From Vitis vinifera (taxonomy: Eukaryota > Streptophyta > Magnoliopsida > Vitales > Vitaceae), in assembly GCF_030704535.1 (NCBI RefSeq), contig NC_081810.1:5861501-5925500 (forward strand): a stretch of DNA of 64,000 nucleotides, read 5' to 3'. The notes below the pieces were generated by a model. That model had not been told where the DNA came from, searched no databases, and saw only the letters and a program-made list of their open reading frames with translations. Shown in pieces: positions 1-11,995 of the stretch (position 1 is its first letter; the number at the start of each line of letters is the position of its first letter). A program made the translations under genes and the position numbers.

Positions 1-490
1 TGGGAAGCTACTAATATTGTTAACTAAGTTAATAAATTAACTAAGCTAAATTAATTTTGTGAAAATCTACTAATTCATTCAACAGTTAAAAAAGGTACTA
101 ATTAATTCAAATGTACTAATTAATTATGATTGAGAAGAAAAAAAATTGAAGAAATTGGGAAGCTACTAATATTGTTAATTAAGTGAATAGATTAACTAAG
201 CTAAATTAATTATATGAAAATCTACTAATCCATTCAAGAGTTAGAAAATGTACTGATTAATTCACATTTACTAATTAATTATGATTGAAAAGAAAAAAAA
301 TTGAAGAAATTAGGAAGCTACTAATATTATTAATTAAGTTAATAAATTAACTAAGCTAAATTAATTCTATGAAAATTCATTCAAGAATTAAAATATGTAC
401 TAATTAATTCAAATATATTAATTAATTACAAATGAAAAGAAAAAAATCGATGTACTAATTAATGACAATTGAAAAGAAAAAAAATAAAAT
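1..490. repeat. 155-bp AT-rich tandem repeat, about 3 copies
   Basis: Near-identical units start at about positions 2, 157 and 312, so the period is 155 bp. Each begins GGGAAGCTACTAATATT (AGGAAGCTACTAATATT in the third) and ends in an A-rich run. Between them is CTACTAATTCATTC and several copies of the submotif TACTAATTAATT. The third copy is partly deleted and the signal decays into scattered TACTAATTAATT motifs by about 490. The array may continue to the left of the window. No coding potential is visible, and I do not recognise the repeat family. Confidence 0.85.
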
Positions 491-499
491 TAAAGAATT

Positions 500-1130
500 A
501 AATAATATACTAATTAATTACACTTCAATACAAAAATAATTAAAATTTAAAACAAACATACCTTAAAAAAAAATGAATAACCTTGGGAGCAATGAAAGAT
601 CAAAGATGAAATGTGGATGAAATTGGTGAAAAATGACCTATTTATAGAAAAAAGTTAGGCTAAAATAGCTATTGGAATCTCATTTTATCGTTGGAAAACA
701 AAATTGGCTATTAAATTGAAATCTAGGTGAAATCTGACCGTTGGATCATCATATAGTTGTTGGGGTTCAATTACAGTCGTTCAATCACATCCAGATTCAA
801 TTTGGACCATTAGATGCACAATGTATTAACCGTTGAAGCTCGGACCAAATCTAGATTGTTAGATCAATGCGGGGGAGCTTGAAGCCGTCAAATCAAAGTA
901 CCATGGAAACAAGGAGAAGGCGCCGATTGTTTCAAAGAATTGGTGAAACATCACTGAAATTCTATAGTGGCCGACGATTAATTCAAAATTTCATCGATAT
1001 ATCACCTAAAGCTGATTTTTCTATGATTTTTATCGAAATTTGCTGATTTTTCTCCTATTGATATTTTGCACCCTTCTTTCGTATCGCCGGTCACCAACAC
1101 ATGATATTTCAACGAAAAAAAAAAATGAAA
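500..1130 (-). other. Promoter-like, probably repeat-derived stretch, no gene recognised
   Basis: On the minus strand CTATAAATAG lies near 640-650, followed by pyrimidine-rich sequence and a possible splice donor AAG|GTATG near 565. To the right, at 660-900, variants of CCGTTGGATC and AATCTAGATT recur on both strands. This reads like an LTR or transposon end rather than a host gene. No open reading frame of note follows it. Confidence 0.2.
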
Positions 1131-1990
1131 TTTTCAACCATGATTAGAAGCATTGGGTACTAATGCAAATTTTAGGACCCACTATAAATAAATGTAAGAT
1201 CATATCACTCTTGAGTGGATAGTAATTAATCTTTCAAGGGATTCTTTTTGCTCTTAATTGTGGAAAAATGTAAATCAGATTTTAAAACCTAAAAGAAAAA
1301 TAAAATAAAAGATACAAAAATAACAAAAAAAAATAAACTATTTGAAATTGACAGAAGCCATGCTAATCAGAAAAAAAAAAAAAAAAAAAAAGGATTCTTC
1401 TTATGATAGAATTCATCTAATATTTACAGTAGGACTAAACAAAGAATTCATATTGGTAATAACTTTTTAGCATCCAAATTTTTTACTATCGACTTTTTAT
1501 AGTAACTTCCCTAATACCGTTATATAGTGTCCAAATTTTGAAACATTGGAATAGATAATTCATTTTATTTCTCATTCACTACTTTGTTTAGAAATTTGCA
1601 ATAAAAATTTCATTCTCATGAAAACTAAAACTCACCCCTGTCAGAATTTTAATATCTCTTTTACGTAGTGTTATGAATCATGATTCACCTTCATTCTCAT
1701 TCTTTGGATATGCACAAAAAGAGTCCAAAATGCTACTTAAGGTAACTAAGAGTTCTATTCGGGGAATCCTTATATTGGGGGAACCCTTGTATCATCTTAC
1801 AGGAGAGAGATGTTTCCTATCATGGAAAATTTAAATACACGACAAATAGACATCAAGGAAAAACAATGTCAAGAGACAATTTCTCTCCTTTATTTGACAA
1901 CATTTCTAGTAACAAATCACTTGTCTCTGATTGGTAGTACACAGTTTAAACAGAACTAGACAAAATGAAATTCTAGCAGAAGACAGTTTG
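1131..1990. other. AT-rich intergenic sequence, nothing recognised
   Basis: This stretch contains poly-A runs (for example near 1370-1390) and no convincing coding sequence, tRNA or transposon end. Confidence 0.4.
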
Positions 1991-1999
1991 AAAGAGAAT

Positions 2000-3240
2000 A
2001 AGAGGAACACAGACACCTAAAACAGAAAGCAAATTAGAATCAGAACCAAATGATAAACAACTTCAAAAGAAGAACATTAATCAGTAAGTGTAGTAACTAA
2101 ATGTGGCAGGCATGCCATCATCAAAACACTTGCCCGGTCTTTATCAAACCGTTAGTTGGATGTAGGGACCATTTTTCTAAACTCTGCATTCCCACATTGA
2201 TGGATTTCAGCTTTACGCAATCCCTAAGAATAAGCTTCTCAAGCAACCAAAGAAAAAAAATGGCATCATATCTTCAACACTCTTTAATCCTTTTGTTCCC
2301 ATATACCACCGCCTTCACTCAATCAGCCCTCAGGTGGATACGCTTTTTCCTTTTCTTTTTATAAAGGCCAAAGCAATCAAGGTCTCTTCTTTACAATATT
2401 CCTACACTCAATTCTCTAGTTGAAGACAAACTACCATAACAACCAACTTAACTACCTCTATTTTTTCACACAAAAGAAGGTCAGAATCTTAGCCCCAAAA
2501 GCAAAATAAAAAGGGAAAGTTGTATGAGTGGGAGAGTGATATTTTAGAATTTAATCAATAGGAATTATAGAAATCCCCCACCCACCACATGCATGTAATC
2601 TTAACCCATCATCTATTACACCCCGCATTCAAGAGGAAATCTTTACCAATTATGAACAAAATTCGTTTCTTCACCAACCTTTCCAAGTGGGTGCCAATAT
2701 ATTATGCATGTACTTATTATACAGGTTGATTTTCCCCTGAATTTACATAATGTCTTAATAGTATTTCAGCAGATGAACAGCACAAAACATCCAAGTAAAA
2801 TGCATAACTACTCTGCTTATACTAAAGGAAGTGCAACAAAATTCTCATGTATTATACAAGAAATGGGCCTGCCATCTAGCTCACTCTAGAGTATTATTGT
2901 GCCTATCATACACAAATCCAAAAAGGGAAGTTGAACAATTCTCAAAGCATAGACAGTACTGACCATTTAGCGAGACTTTTCAAGTGACTGCTTTACAGTG
3001 TCACTGTGCCTGCTCTATCCACATTTTTTTTTTTTATATGCTTTTTACTCAAGGGCAAAATTTACTTACAGCGAATATGATCACACAAATAATAGTGAAA
3101 CTTGAAGCTTTTACAATAATCACCTCAAATAAAATAGAAACCAAATCAATTTTGGGGACAGGCATTTGTTAGCTGCTTACTTGTTAGAAAGAAGGTGAAA
3201 AGTTCAGAGAGGAAACTTGAATCCATATCTGTGGTACCAT
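2000..3240 (-). other. Possible 3'-UTR exon of the DCD-domain gene
   Basis: On the minus strand a good acceptor (TTTATTGCAG|GATGG) lies at about 3241. It could pair with a donor (CAAG|GTTAG) at about 4665, just downstream of the DCD gene stop codon at 4796. The sequence below 3241 has no long minus-strand reading frame, as expected for an untranslated exon. Where it ends is unknown. This is inferred from splice signals only; cDNA is needed to confirm it. Confidence 0.3.
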
Positions 3241-3489
3241 CCTGCAATAAATTTACAAACTTAGCTACTGACATCTCTCAGATCAAGACACTTCAGTAAC
3301 TTTTAGTAAAAGAGTGATTTCATGAACCAAAATCAATTTCAGAGTTAACTATTTCTTACAAAGAAAGAAAAAAAAGATAGAAGAAAGAGAATCACATAAC
3401 CAAACCAAGACTAGGATGGTACTTCAACTACAACATCCAACTCTATATACTCCTCGCCACAGAATTACTCCTTGAGTGTACAGTCCTAG

Positions 3490-3745
3490 GGTTAAGCTTT
3501 GTTGGGTCATTGAGCAAAACTAAGTTCAAAATCAATCTTTCGCCCGAGCACAATAACCCCTAACTGTTGCTTGGGCTAAACTTTGTTGGATCATTGAGCA
3601 AAACTAAGTTCAAAATCAATCTTTCGCCCGAGCACAATAACCCCTAGCTGTTGCTTGGGCTAAACTTTGTTGGGTCATTGAGCAAAACTAGGTTCAAAAT
3701 CAATCTTTCATCCACTGGCCTACTTACCCCTAACTGTTGCTTAAC
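3490..3745. repeat. 84-bp tandem repeat, 3 copies
   Basis: Three direct copies of an 84-bp unit can be anchored on TGAGCAAAACTA at 3511, 3595 and 3679. The first two are nearly identical; the third diverges in its second half after CAATCTTTC. The array lies in the proposed 3'-UTR intron of the DCD gene. Confidence 0.9.
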
Positions 3746-4660
3746 TTGCCCTACACTAAAAAAAAGATGGAATATCCTGAGAGTGAAATATTAAACACGT
3801 TTAAAAACAGGACACATGCTTAATTAGTATCCAGATCTACCAGAAAATCATACTTTAGATTTATTAGGAGAGGGGAGAGAGAGATGAGAATAATCTAGGC
3901 AACACTCTAATAGAAAATTTGGATCATTTGCCCTAAATATACTGCCAGTAATACAATACTAGGATGACTTAACTTTCTATCAAATGAACCCAACTAGAAA
4001 AATATCAAACTGAAAATACAGGGAAATTTCCAATATATTCAAAAGGACAACCAGATAAAATGGAAAAGAAAATTTCAAAATCAGGATAAAAAAAATGGAT
4101 AATGCAAGTAAAGCATATATTATGGTGTATAAAACTATCATACACGAACTTAAGAGCATGAAAACTGATTTCAAAATTTTCATTCAATAAAGATGATATC
4201 AAATGAAAATATATGGAAACAAAAGTTTCTTTTGCAAAGACTAGTAAATAGGAAGAAAAAAAATTGTATCTTCATTCAAATGCAATCCTTCGCCATGATT
4301 CTATAATGATTACATTTTACCCCCATTTAGCATATAAAACGACTAAATAAGAGTGCATTTATCAAATATAATAGACTGAAGAGTAATTAAATTTTTATAA
4401 GCTAAAAATAGTTCTTTGCTTTCAAAAATTCTGTCACAGCAAACATATGGTCCATTGAACCCACCAATCGGGGTGCTAATAACAAAGCAGACCATGCTGT
4501 GATAACAAAACAACAGAATTCAACATGCTCCATTAAACTAAACAAAATGCAGAAAATATTGCACAATCAAAACCAACCTTAAGAGGTTTCTCCCAACCAA
4601 ATTCCCACTTACTTCATACAAATCAATTGTTTAAGTATCCAGTAAAGCAAGCAGCATTAG
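3746..4660. other. AT-rich sequence, probable intron, no gene seen
   Basis: Short frames on the minus strand (for example 3980-4202) are low-complexity and hydrophobic by composition. They show no family resemblance. I see no RNA gene or transposon boundary here. Confidence 0.4.
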
Positions 4661-4795
4661 CTAACCTTGTTTGAAAGTCACTATGTTGTTAAGAAACTAA
4701 TTGAAAACATGAAGCAAAGCTCTCCATGAGTACTGAATAAGAATTGTTCGGGAAAATTGAACAACAGATTTTTACCAATCTCAGATTGGGATCTA

Positions 4796-7700
4796 CTAAC
4801 GATATGATGATCGAAGATGAAGATACTCAGGTTGCCATCCTGCAGAGAGGTATTCAGATGATGGACCAGCAAGAGTATAGTATTCCAGCGGGGGACCTGC
4901 AGGAGGATGGTGTTCGGATGATGGGCCAGCTGGAGGATAATATTCAGGTCGAAGACCTGCAGGAGGACGATGTTCAGACAATGGGCCAACTGGAGGATAA
5001 TATTCAGGTCGAAGACCTGCAGGAGGGCGGTGTTCAGATGATGGGCCAGCTGGATAATATTCAGGTCGAAGACCTGCAGGAGGATGGTGTTTAGATGATG
5101 GGACAGCTGGAGGATAATATTCAGGTCGAAGACCTGCAGGAGGATGGTATCCAGATGACCGGCCACCAGAATATATCAGATCATGGGAAAAAGGAGGTTC
5201 TCTGTATCGCACATAGGGATCACGGTATTCAATATCATCTTGACGCCTCATTTCCAAGTCTAGATGCTGTCGATCATAACCACCAAGGAGTGGTTCTCTT
5301 CTGTAGACTTCCATTTCTAACGGCCTTTTATAAGCATATGATGGAGGAGGGATTGCAGCAGCCGGCGGAAGAGGCAATGGGGCATGTAGAGGCCGTGATG
5401 CCCTTGGAGATGTGTACACCTCCCTCTCATATAGAGCAGGAGGCTCCTTATAAAGACGGTCCTCATGCAATACAGGGTGCCTTTCTTCTTCTCGACCTAG
5501 CTGGGTTCTTCTCTGCCGGTCTGAAGCTGTACAGCCTTCTCCTCTGAGACTTCTTCCCGAATCCTTGGACTTGGGGCCCTTGCTAGCAGCTTGGAAAAGC
5601 TTGCACAAATTCTTCACCTATTGACCAATATATGAATGCAATCACCATTTGGCATCAGATGCACGAGAGCAAGTTTAGCTAGTTCGATGCTACACATGCT
5701 TTTGAATCTAAATATGTACAAAGAAGAGAAGTTCCAACCTGATCTGAATTCAATTCACAGTTGAACTTGTTCTTCTTATAGTAGTTATCTTTGATGACCT
5801 TCTTGAACTTTTCTTCAGCCAACGGCAAGCAATCTTCCAAAACAGAGAACCGGACCTACAAAAAAAAATAAAATTGAATACTTAAATAATGATCAAAATG
5901 TTCCATATAATTAAGTTAATTCTCCATTTCTTGTATAAGTGTTCTAAACCAAGTTTACACAGATGCCAGACAAAAAAATATATTATAATTGCAGTAACTA
6001 AAACAAAATAATGGATGGCAAGAAAACTGAAGGATAAAGCCATTACTGCCTCCTGAGATTGCATGGGGCAATACCAATGTACTTGTTTCCTTTCTTTAAT
6101 GGGTGACATAGGGCTTCAATTAATTTGTTAAAAGTACAATTAAAAAGAAGAGAGACACTTTATCATTCAGTTACCTAATAAAAAAAAATTACAACCATAT
6201 AAATAAATAAACAAACAAAAATACAAGTGATGTCCTGCATAAATCGAATTACATGGTAAGCGTCAAATGTCACATATGATCTATCTTAACACATGTGATT
6301 ACTCATTTTCTACCTAAGAATCTCCTAAGAAACATTCTTGTAAAGGATGAAAGCCAATCAGTCAAGAATAGACATCAATCTTCCCTATAAATAGGATTAC
6401 TTTTATCATGGAGAGGGACTTTTGTTTTGGTAGAAGTCCCAGAGAGAAAGAGCTTCAAATTCTGTACATAGAAAACCCAAACAAAAACTTAAGCCCAAGG
6501 AGATTTTCATCACCCTTTGACCCAAGATGCTAGAGACTTGAAAGACAGCTCTACAAGCTCTTCATGATCCTTCAAACAGAAGATCTCAGACACTTGAAAG
6601 ATAATCCAAAGAATTTATCATGATTCTGTCATTACTTTCATCATCATTATGCTCCCTTCATCCCGCCTCAAGCTAACCATCCCCTAATCATCCTTTCTGA
6701 CAAATTAAAGGGATGCTTCACTACTAGGACACTAGGATGTTTTCTTGATAACACACATTCTTGCCATTGATAACTTGTGTCAATTTCTCAAATGAAACAA
6801 ACCCCAAAACAACCACAATTTCCATCAAAAAGCTCTGCAATTCGAGTAAAATATGAAAAGTGAAGAAAGGGCAAGGTTGATACGTCATCTCTATAACTCA
6901 TCCAATGTCATAGGATTATGGTAGGTTGACACAAATGCCTACCGTTAGGCGAATGTCCAAATACTTCATAGACCCACAACGTGTAGAAGCCTATTCATGG
7001 TGGTTGCAAAGGGGCTTCCCTTACTTTATCCCTAAGTAGAGACAAAGCCTACGACTTAACGATTTCCAAAACCCTCTTGAAAATGTTATTCTTAATGCAA
7101 CACTACTTATTTTAATAGGTAAATTAAGAAAATATATAAAAAGCTTGAAAAGACGCACCAAAGCAAACACAGTATACAAATAAGGCCAATAAGCAAGCAA
7201 AAAAAGAGGACAATAAAAATCAACCACCTAATCAAATCCTATACCTCATTGCCCTAGAGAAACTAGAATGCCCCCAGTTAATCCTTTTACCTCCTTTGCT
7301 TCCGAAATTAAGAATCTCCCCACTCCTACGTTCCTCACCATAGGAACCGACAATTGATGCACCTTTGATTCTTGTAAGCAGACTAGATCTCCCCCTTAGG
7401 CTCTTCAACAAAGACTCTATGACATTCCACTTTTCCACAACATGTTCAGCTTAACATTCCAAGATAGAATTTTTAGCATCATCATGCAATGAAAGCCAAA
7501 TCCTCATTGCTCTTCTCAATACCCTTATTTATTATAAGAGATTTTTTTTGTAATTTATTGAGCATTCCAATTTCCAAAGCTCCCTCTCCAAACGAGATGT
7601 CAAGTTTGCCTTCCTCTTTACTCATGAGGTAGAAACACTATGCCCTCTCCTTGCCTCTATCTTCCTCATAAGATGTAATCTCCTCTGCAAAGCCCATAAC

Positions 7701-10190
7701 TAACATTCTCACAAAACTCTAAAATTTGCTAACTCATAAAAGAAACCAGGCAGAGCATGCTCCTTTCCCACCAAATGGTAGCCAATATTCTCCTTAGAAA
7801 ACTCTTGCCTCTTTGAACTGACTATAATTTCATAAGTAGGACCTTTCAAAGCACTCTCCAAGATTTCCAACAAGACATCTTGAAGCACCATCCTCAAAAG
7901 CCCATTTCTAGCCCCAACGACAAGAAGCACAAGATGAAGACTTACTTTCAAAGCAGTCAACATCATCTTCTCCTGTTCCACTCTCCTCTAAACCTTAAAA
8001 CATCTGTTCACCACCTCCCTTTTACCCATGTTCACCACCTTTGCAAAAGAAACACCATTTGGAGGACTTCACCTCTGGTTGTCAAACATCCACCTTGAGG
8101 GCCTCCAAAGGTCTAAACAAAGGAACAACTCCATTGCTCCTCTACTTGGTGGCTTGGCTAAGGTTTTCCTTTCCCATAGGACAACCCTATGTTCTGGGAA
8201 TACTAAGGAGAACCTTTCCCCTCTACTAACAAAATTGAGCATATAAAGAATCCACTAATGTTGTTGCACAGCTCCAACATGTAGCTTCTTCCACCTTCAA
8301 TCCACTCCACCTTGAAAGGCTTTCTCGATTTCCCTTCATGGCAAAGCTTCAACCCCCTCTAGCAACCAAGCTAAACCCCTCTCACCAAATATGATCCAAG
8401 AGGAAAACCCCCGACCCTTCTCGACAATCTCACCAATCGCCGCCTTAGCTTTCTTTGACCACCTTTATCGAAATTTCAAAGGATTTCAATTCAACTCCAA
8501 ACTAGCATTTTCCTCCTTGTGTTTGCATCTCTTAGCATTCATTTATGCTTAGGCTCTATCTTCTTGATAAAGAATCAACTTTTTAACACACACACACACA
8601 CATACGTATGTATTTATGTGGACTCATAAAGACTCAAATAGCCACGACAAGGGAACTGGTCACAAGAAGACCAACCCCTAATAGCACTCTAATGCTAATA
8701 TATTTGCCTGAGTTAGACTTAAGTAATAATGTGGACTCAGTGCACAATCATAGTGAAATTGGCACTCTTGTCACTATATATTGTGGAACCTATTTAAGGG
8801 TTTCGTTTTAACAAACAAGTACAAAAGGCTCCTCAAAATGGGACTAACATCCATCAAGCAAAGTTCAACTAGAATTAAAAGGAGTGGGATCTAATAATGT
8901 CTATTAGACATCTATGACAACAAAAACCAACATGTTAACACTCATCAACTGATAGATTCTTCAACAAAAAGGGTCTCAACCCAAGGTTAGAGACACTTGC
9001 ATTTTCTCTTTCCCTTCAATGTCTTAGTGTTTTCAATTTGGATCTCCCGAATATCATGCTTCTATTTTGTTTCTTTTTATAAGTTAATTCATACCTTCTC
9101 ATTTTATTTTTTTATTAAAAGAAAACATGTAATCCCTCATCCTTTAAGATGGCTTCCTACTATTACCCACCAAATAAAACGAGATCATTTTTCATTTTGA
9201 AAGAATGAAAGTATCATACAATACAAGCATTAAAAAGAAAGTATTTAATAATATCTCTTTTGTATATAATACAATAACATAATGTAACATTTTATACGAT
9301 AAGCAACGAGATTAGGTTGCTCAAACCTCCAACTAGAGCCCAACTCGAATAAAGTAGAAATGAGACTTTGCCTAAGCACAAATCGAATTACTAATCAAGT
9401 TGCACAAGACCACCCAAAGTTGGGAAACATCAAGTTGAGCCCACCTAAGTTGTAAGTCTACTTGCACCTTCTCAAACTAATTTGCAATCGATCTAATATA
9501 CTTAATAAACAAGCACATGAATCGAGTTATCAAGCCAAAATATATTAAATAAAATTCTAAAGTATGAACACTAACCTGAGACGGGAACGAAGATTTGAAA
9601 GCTTTGGGCTCAATATTATAACCCCCGGGTCCTGTAGCTTTATAAATCCCATACATCAATCTCAAATCAAAATCAAACAAAAACAACCTCATGCCTTTAT
9701 AAATCTTTTGCACCACTTGTTTCTTACTTGCAGGAAGCCCTAAAACCTTGTAATGGTAGCAATCCTTCTTCGTTTTGGAACTACACATGAAAATCATTCC
9801 AAAACTATCAGCCTTCTTCTTCGAAGATTCGGGCTTATCTGCTTCCTTTGTTGCCTTGGCACTAGTATCTTCTAGTGTTTTCTTTTTACTTGTTTTCTTC
9901 GTCTTCATGACCTTTTTCTTTTTTGTAGAATTCCTTTCTACTTTTCCTCCACTTTTTGCTTCTTTACTCATTCTCATATCAGTTTTGACCTTTTTTTTTG
10001 CATTTTCTTCCTTACTATCCCTTTCTTTTGTTACTTCCTCCTTATTCTTGTTGTTTGGAACAACAATAGCTTCTTCAACATTAGTCTCCATTGTCTCAAA
10101 AGTAGTCGCCTGAATTTCACTTTTCTTAGCTAAAGCATTTGTTTCCGATTGTGGTTTGGAGGTTTTACCCTTGTCTTTCACATTCTCCAT
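4796..10190 (-). CDS. DCD (Development and Cell Death) domain protein with Lys-rich N-terminus and Pro/Tyr-rich repeat tail
   Basis: Three coding exons were joined by hand: 10190-9576, 5855-5739 and 5617-4796 (615+117+822 nt, 517 aa). All junctions are phase 0 with GT-AG ends. Residues 1 to about 130 are Lys/Glu/Ser-rich and resemble a nuclear-targeting region. Residues about 135-260 are the DCD domain, with [11 protein letters not shown], the LGLPASKK stretch, LFLFDFD, YGIYKA and [13 protein letters not shown]. The last motif is created by splicing across a 3.7-kb intron, which supports the model. The tail (about residues 330-510) repeats [10 protein letters not shown] plus a GPSSEH-like linker about five times. 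DCD proteins are plant-specific and linked to stress and cell-death responses (NRP type); the exact role here is unknown. The start is the first ATG after a possible acceptor at 10197; MIIQVIM upstream is open in frame, so further coding sequence upstream is possible. Confidence 0.85.
4861..5160 (-). repeat. Coding 60-bp minisatellite in the DCD protein tail
   Basis: Four to five direct copies of a 60-bp unit (one is 57 bp) are anchored on GATAATATTCAGGTCGAAGA. They encode a 19-20 residue Pro/Tyr-rich repeat containing GLRPEYY. Because the unit length is a multiple of three, copy gain or loss keeps the frame. The copies are almost identical, which suggests recent homogenisation or slippage. 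Confidence 0.9.
5856..9575 (-). other. Large intron (3.7 kb) within the DCD domain; degenerate repeat content
   Basis: The intron runs from donor CAG|GTTAG at 9576/9575 to acceptor TTTTGTAG at 5856. Between about 7,230 and 8,520 the minus strand reads as a series of broken frames. Pieces such as [21 protein letters not shown] (7232-7438) and the Leu-rich segment at 7709-7981 give the impression of a decayed non-LTR (LINE) ORF1. That assignment is weak. A (CA)n run lies at 8586-8602. No intact gene is visible inside. Confidence 0.55.
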
Positions 10191-10369
10191 GATCACCTGT
10201 ATGATCATTAAGAATGGCTAATAAGAATAAACCCTGTAAGTCTTCACCATAAAAGAGATTGAAAGTGATTATGCACAACCATCACATTTCCCTAATTTTA
10301 TCACCTCTTAATTTCAAAAGTTCATGGCATATTTGAGTACATTTGCCAAATTGCCGAAGTGAAGCATTG

Positions 10370-11210
10370 TAATGGTCAACAAAAGCTTCAGTTGATCATG
10401 TGTCAAGCAAGAACCACATAGCTGACCAAGAGTCAAGCATCAAGCAATTTGACGAACAACTAAGCACAATAGTACTCATCCATACACATTATTTAAAACT
10501 TGCACAACGATTTCACATGATTGATGCATGCACATCAAACATAAATAACGAAAAAAGAAATAATATATGAAGTACATTTCAAATTGATTCCCCAAAAGAC
10601 GTGTTCAAACCTAGTGGTAGTTATATTAATAATGAAAGAATAAATAATGCATGAAGTTCATTTCAAATTAGAGTAGTAGTAGTAAAGTTATAGCTCATCA
10701 TGTGTCAAGCAAAGGCCACATAGTTGACCAAGTGTCAAGGGCCAAGCAATCTGACAAACAACTAAGTATAATAGTACTCATCTGTATACATTATTTAAAA
10801 CTTTCAAGAGCAAGTTGATGACATCACATGATTGACACACACATCAAACATAAAAGCAAAAAAAGAAATAATATATAAAATACATTTCAAATTGATTCCC
10901 CAAAAGGCATGATCAAACCTAGTAGTGGTAGTAGTGCAAGGCAATCTAACAAACAACTAAATACATAACTCATCCAGGAATTGAATTGACAGAAAAGAGA
11001 ACTTTCATATTCTCACAAGAAAGTCATTCTCTTAATCGACATTAACAACTAAGTACAAATAGTACACATTCACATAAATTATCTAAAACTTCCAAGAGCA
11101 AGTTGGCAATTTCACATTATTTACACATGCACATCAAACATAAATAGCAAAAGAAGAAATAATATATAAAGTACATTTCAAATTGATTCCCCAAAGACAC
11201 ATTCAAACCT
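10370..11210. repeat. Dispersed direct repeat of about 300 bp, 3 copies
   Basis: The segment carrying CACATGATTG, ACATCAAACATAAA and TACATTTCAAATTGATTCCCC occurs at about 10515-10610, 10828-10920 and 11110-11210. The associated upstream segment (GTCAAGCA...CACATAG, then ACAACTAAG with AGTACTCATC) is at about 10400-10500 and 10690-10800, with a diverged copy near 11040-11100. Spacing is about 290-310 bp, so this is a degenerate tandem array. It lies in the probable first intron of the DCD gene. Confidence 0.8.
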
Positions 11211-11315
11211 AGTAGTAGTAGTGGTGGCGAAGCTAGGAAATGAATTGAGGGAGGGCAAAATATCATAATATATCTCTGCACCGGGAGGGGAGCAAAAATG
11301 AATGAAGTTAACATA

Positions 11316-11373
11316 TAGCATAGTGGCAATAAATAGGTTATTTTCAATTTTTTCTGGTAAGGGGTTCAAATCC
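11316..11373 (+). mobile_element. SINE-like pol III promoter (A box and B box)
   Basis: TAGCATAGTGGC at 11316-11327 fits the tRNA A-box consensus, and GGTTCAAATCC at 11363-11373 fits the B box. The spacing is typical of tRNA-derived SINE heads. No foldable tRNA is present. The body of the element and any 3' tail or target duplication could not be delimited. Confidence 0.35.
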
Positions 11374-11995
11374 CCTTAGTCAAATTTTGAGCATGTGCCC
11401 ATCCTGAGCACTATGTGGCTCCACCCTTTGTAGTACACTACAACAACTAAACATTTTAACAATCATGTAATAAATGAGACCTTTTGTAATGAAAGGAAAA
11501 GAATTTTCCACCTAATCTTTAAAAAATGGAAGGAACAATCTATTACAAATTGCACCATGTCAATTTCAACATCTTCTTGTCATAAGCCATGCAAACTTTT
11601 TAATGTTTTTTTTTAGCAACCTATCAAAAGAACAAAAAAAAAAAAAAAAACAATAGTCAACCTAAAATTACACTAGAAAAGAAAAAGGTTATTTTAAATA
11701 AAATAAAATAAAATGTTAAAGATGTGATTCCTCCCTGAATATAAAATCTAAGATGAATCACAACTTTAGAAAGGAAATTTAAGAAGTAGAAAAAAAAAAA
11801 TTGCATTCTCTTAACACAATTTCAATTCCCTCAATGGTGCCCATAATTCACTCATTTTCCATATTATTAACCAAACACAACATTTGAGATATTGAAAGAA
11901 GCAAATTGTTGGTGGATTTAATGCATTGTCATTGCTTTCCAATAGGATAAGAGGCTATGGCGTAATTGTTTGTTCAAAGACGACTAATGGATCAT

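Noticed and set aside
4744-5547. Plus-strand frames (116 and 150 aa) rich in repeated [15 protein letters not shown] units
   Set aside because: They are antisense shadows of the DCD gene's repeat exon. The minus-strand frame is longer, splices in phase to a recognisable DCD domain, and explains the repeats.
9775-10113. Plus-strand 112-aa hydrophobic frame
   Set aside because: It is the antisense of the Lys/Glu-rich DCD exon; the many Phe/Leu/Ser residues are complements of Lys and Glu codons.
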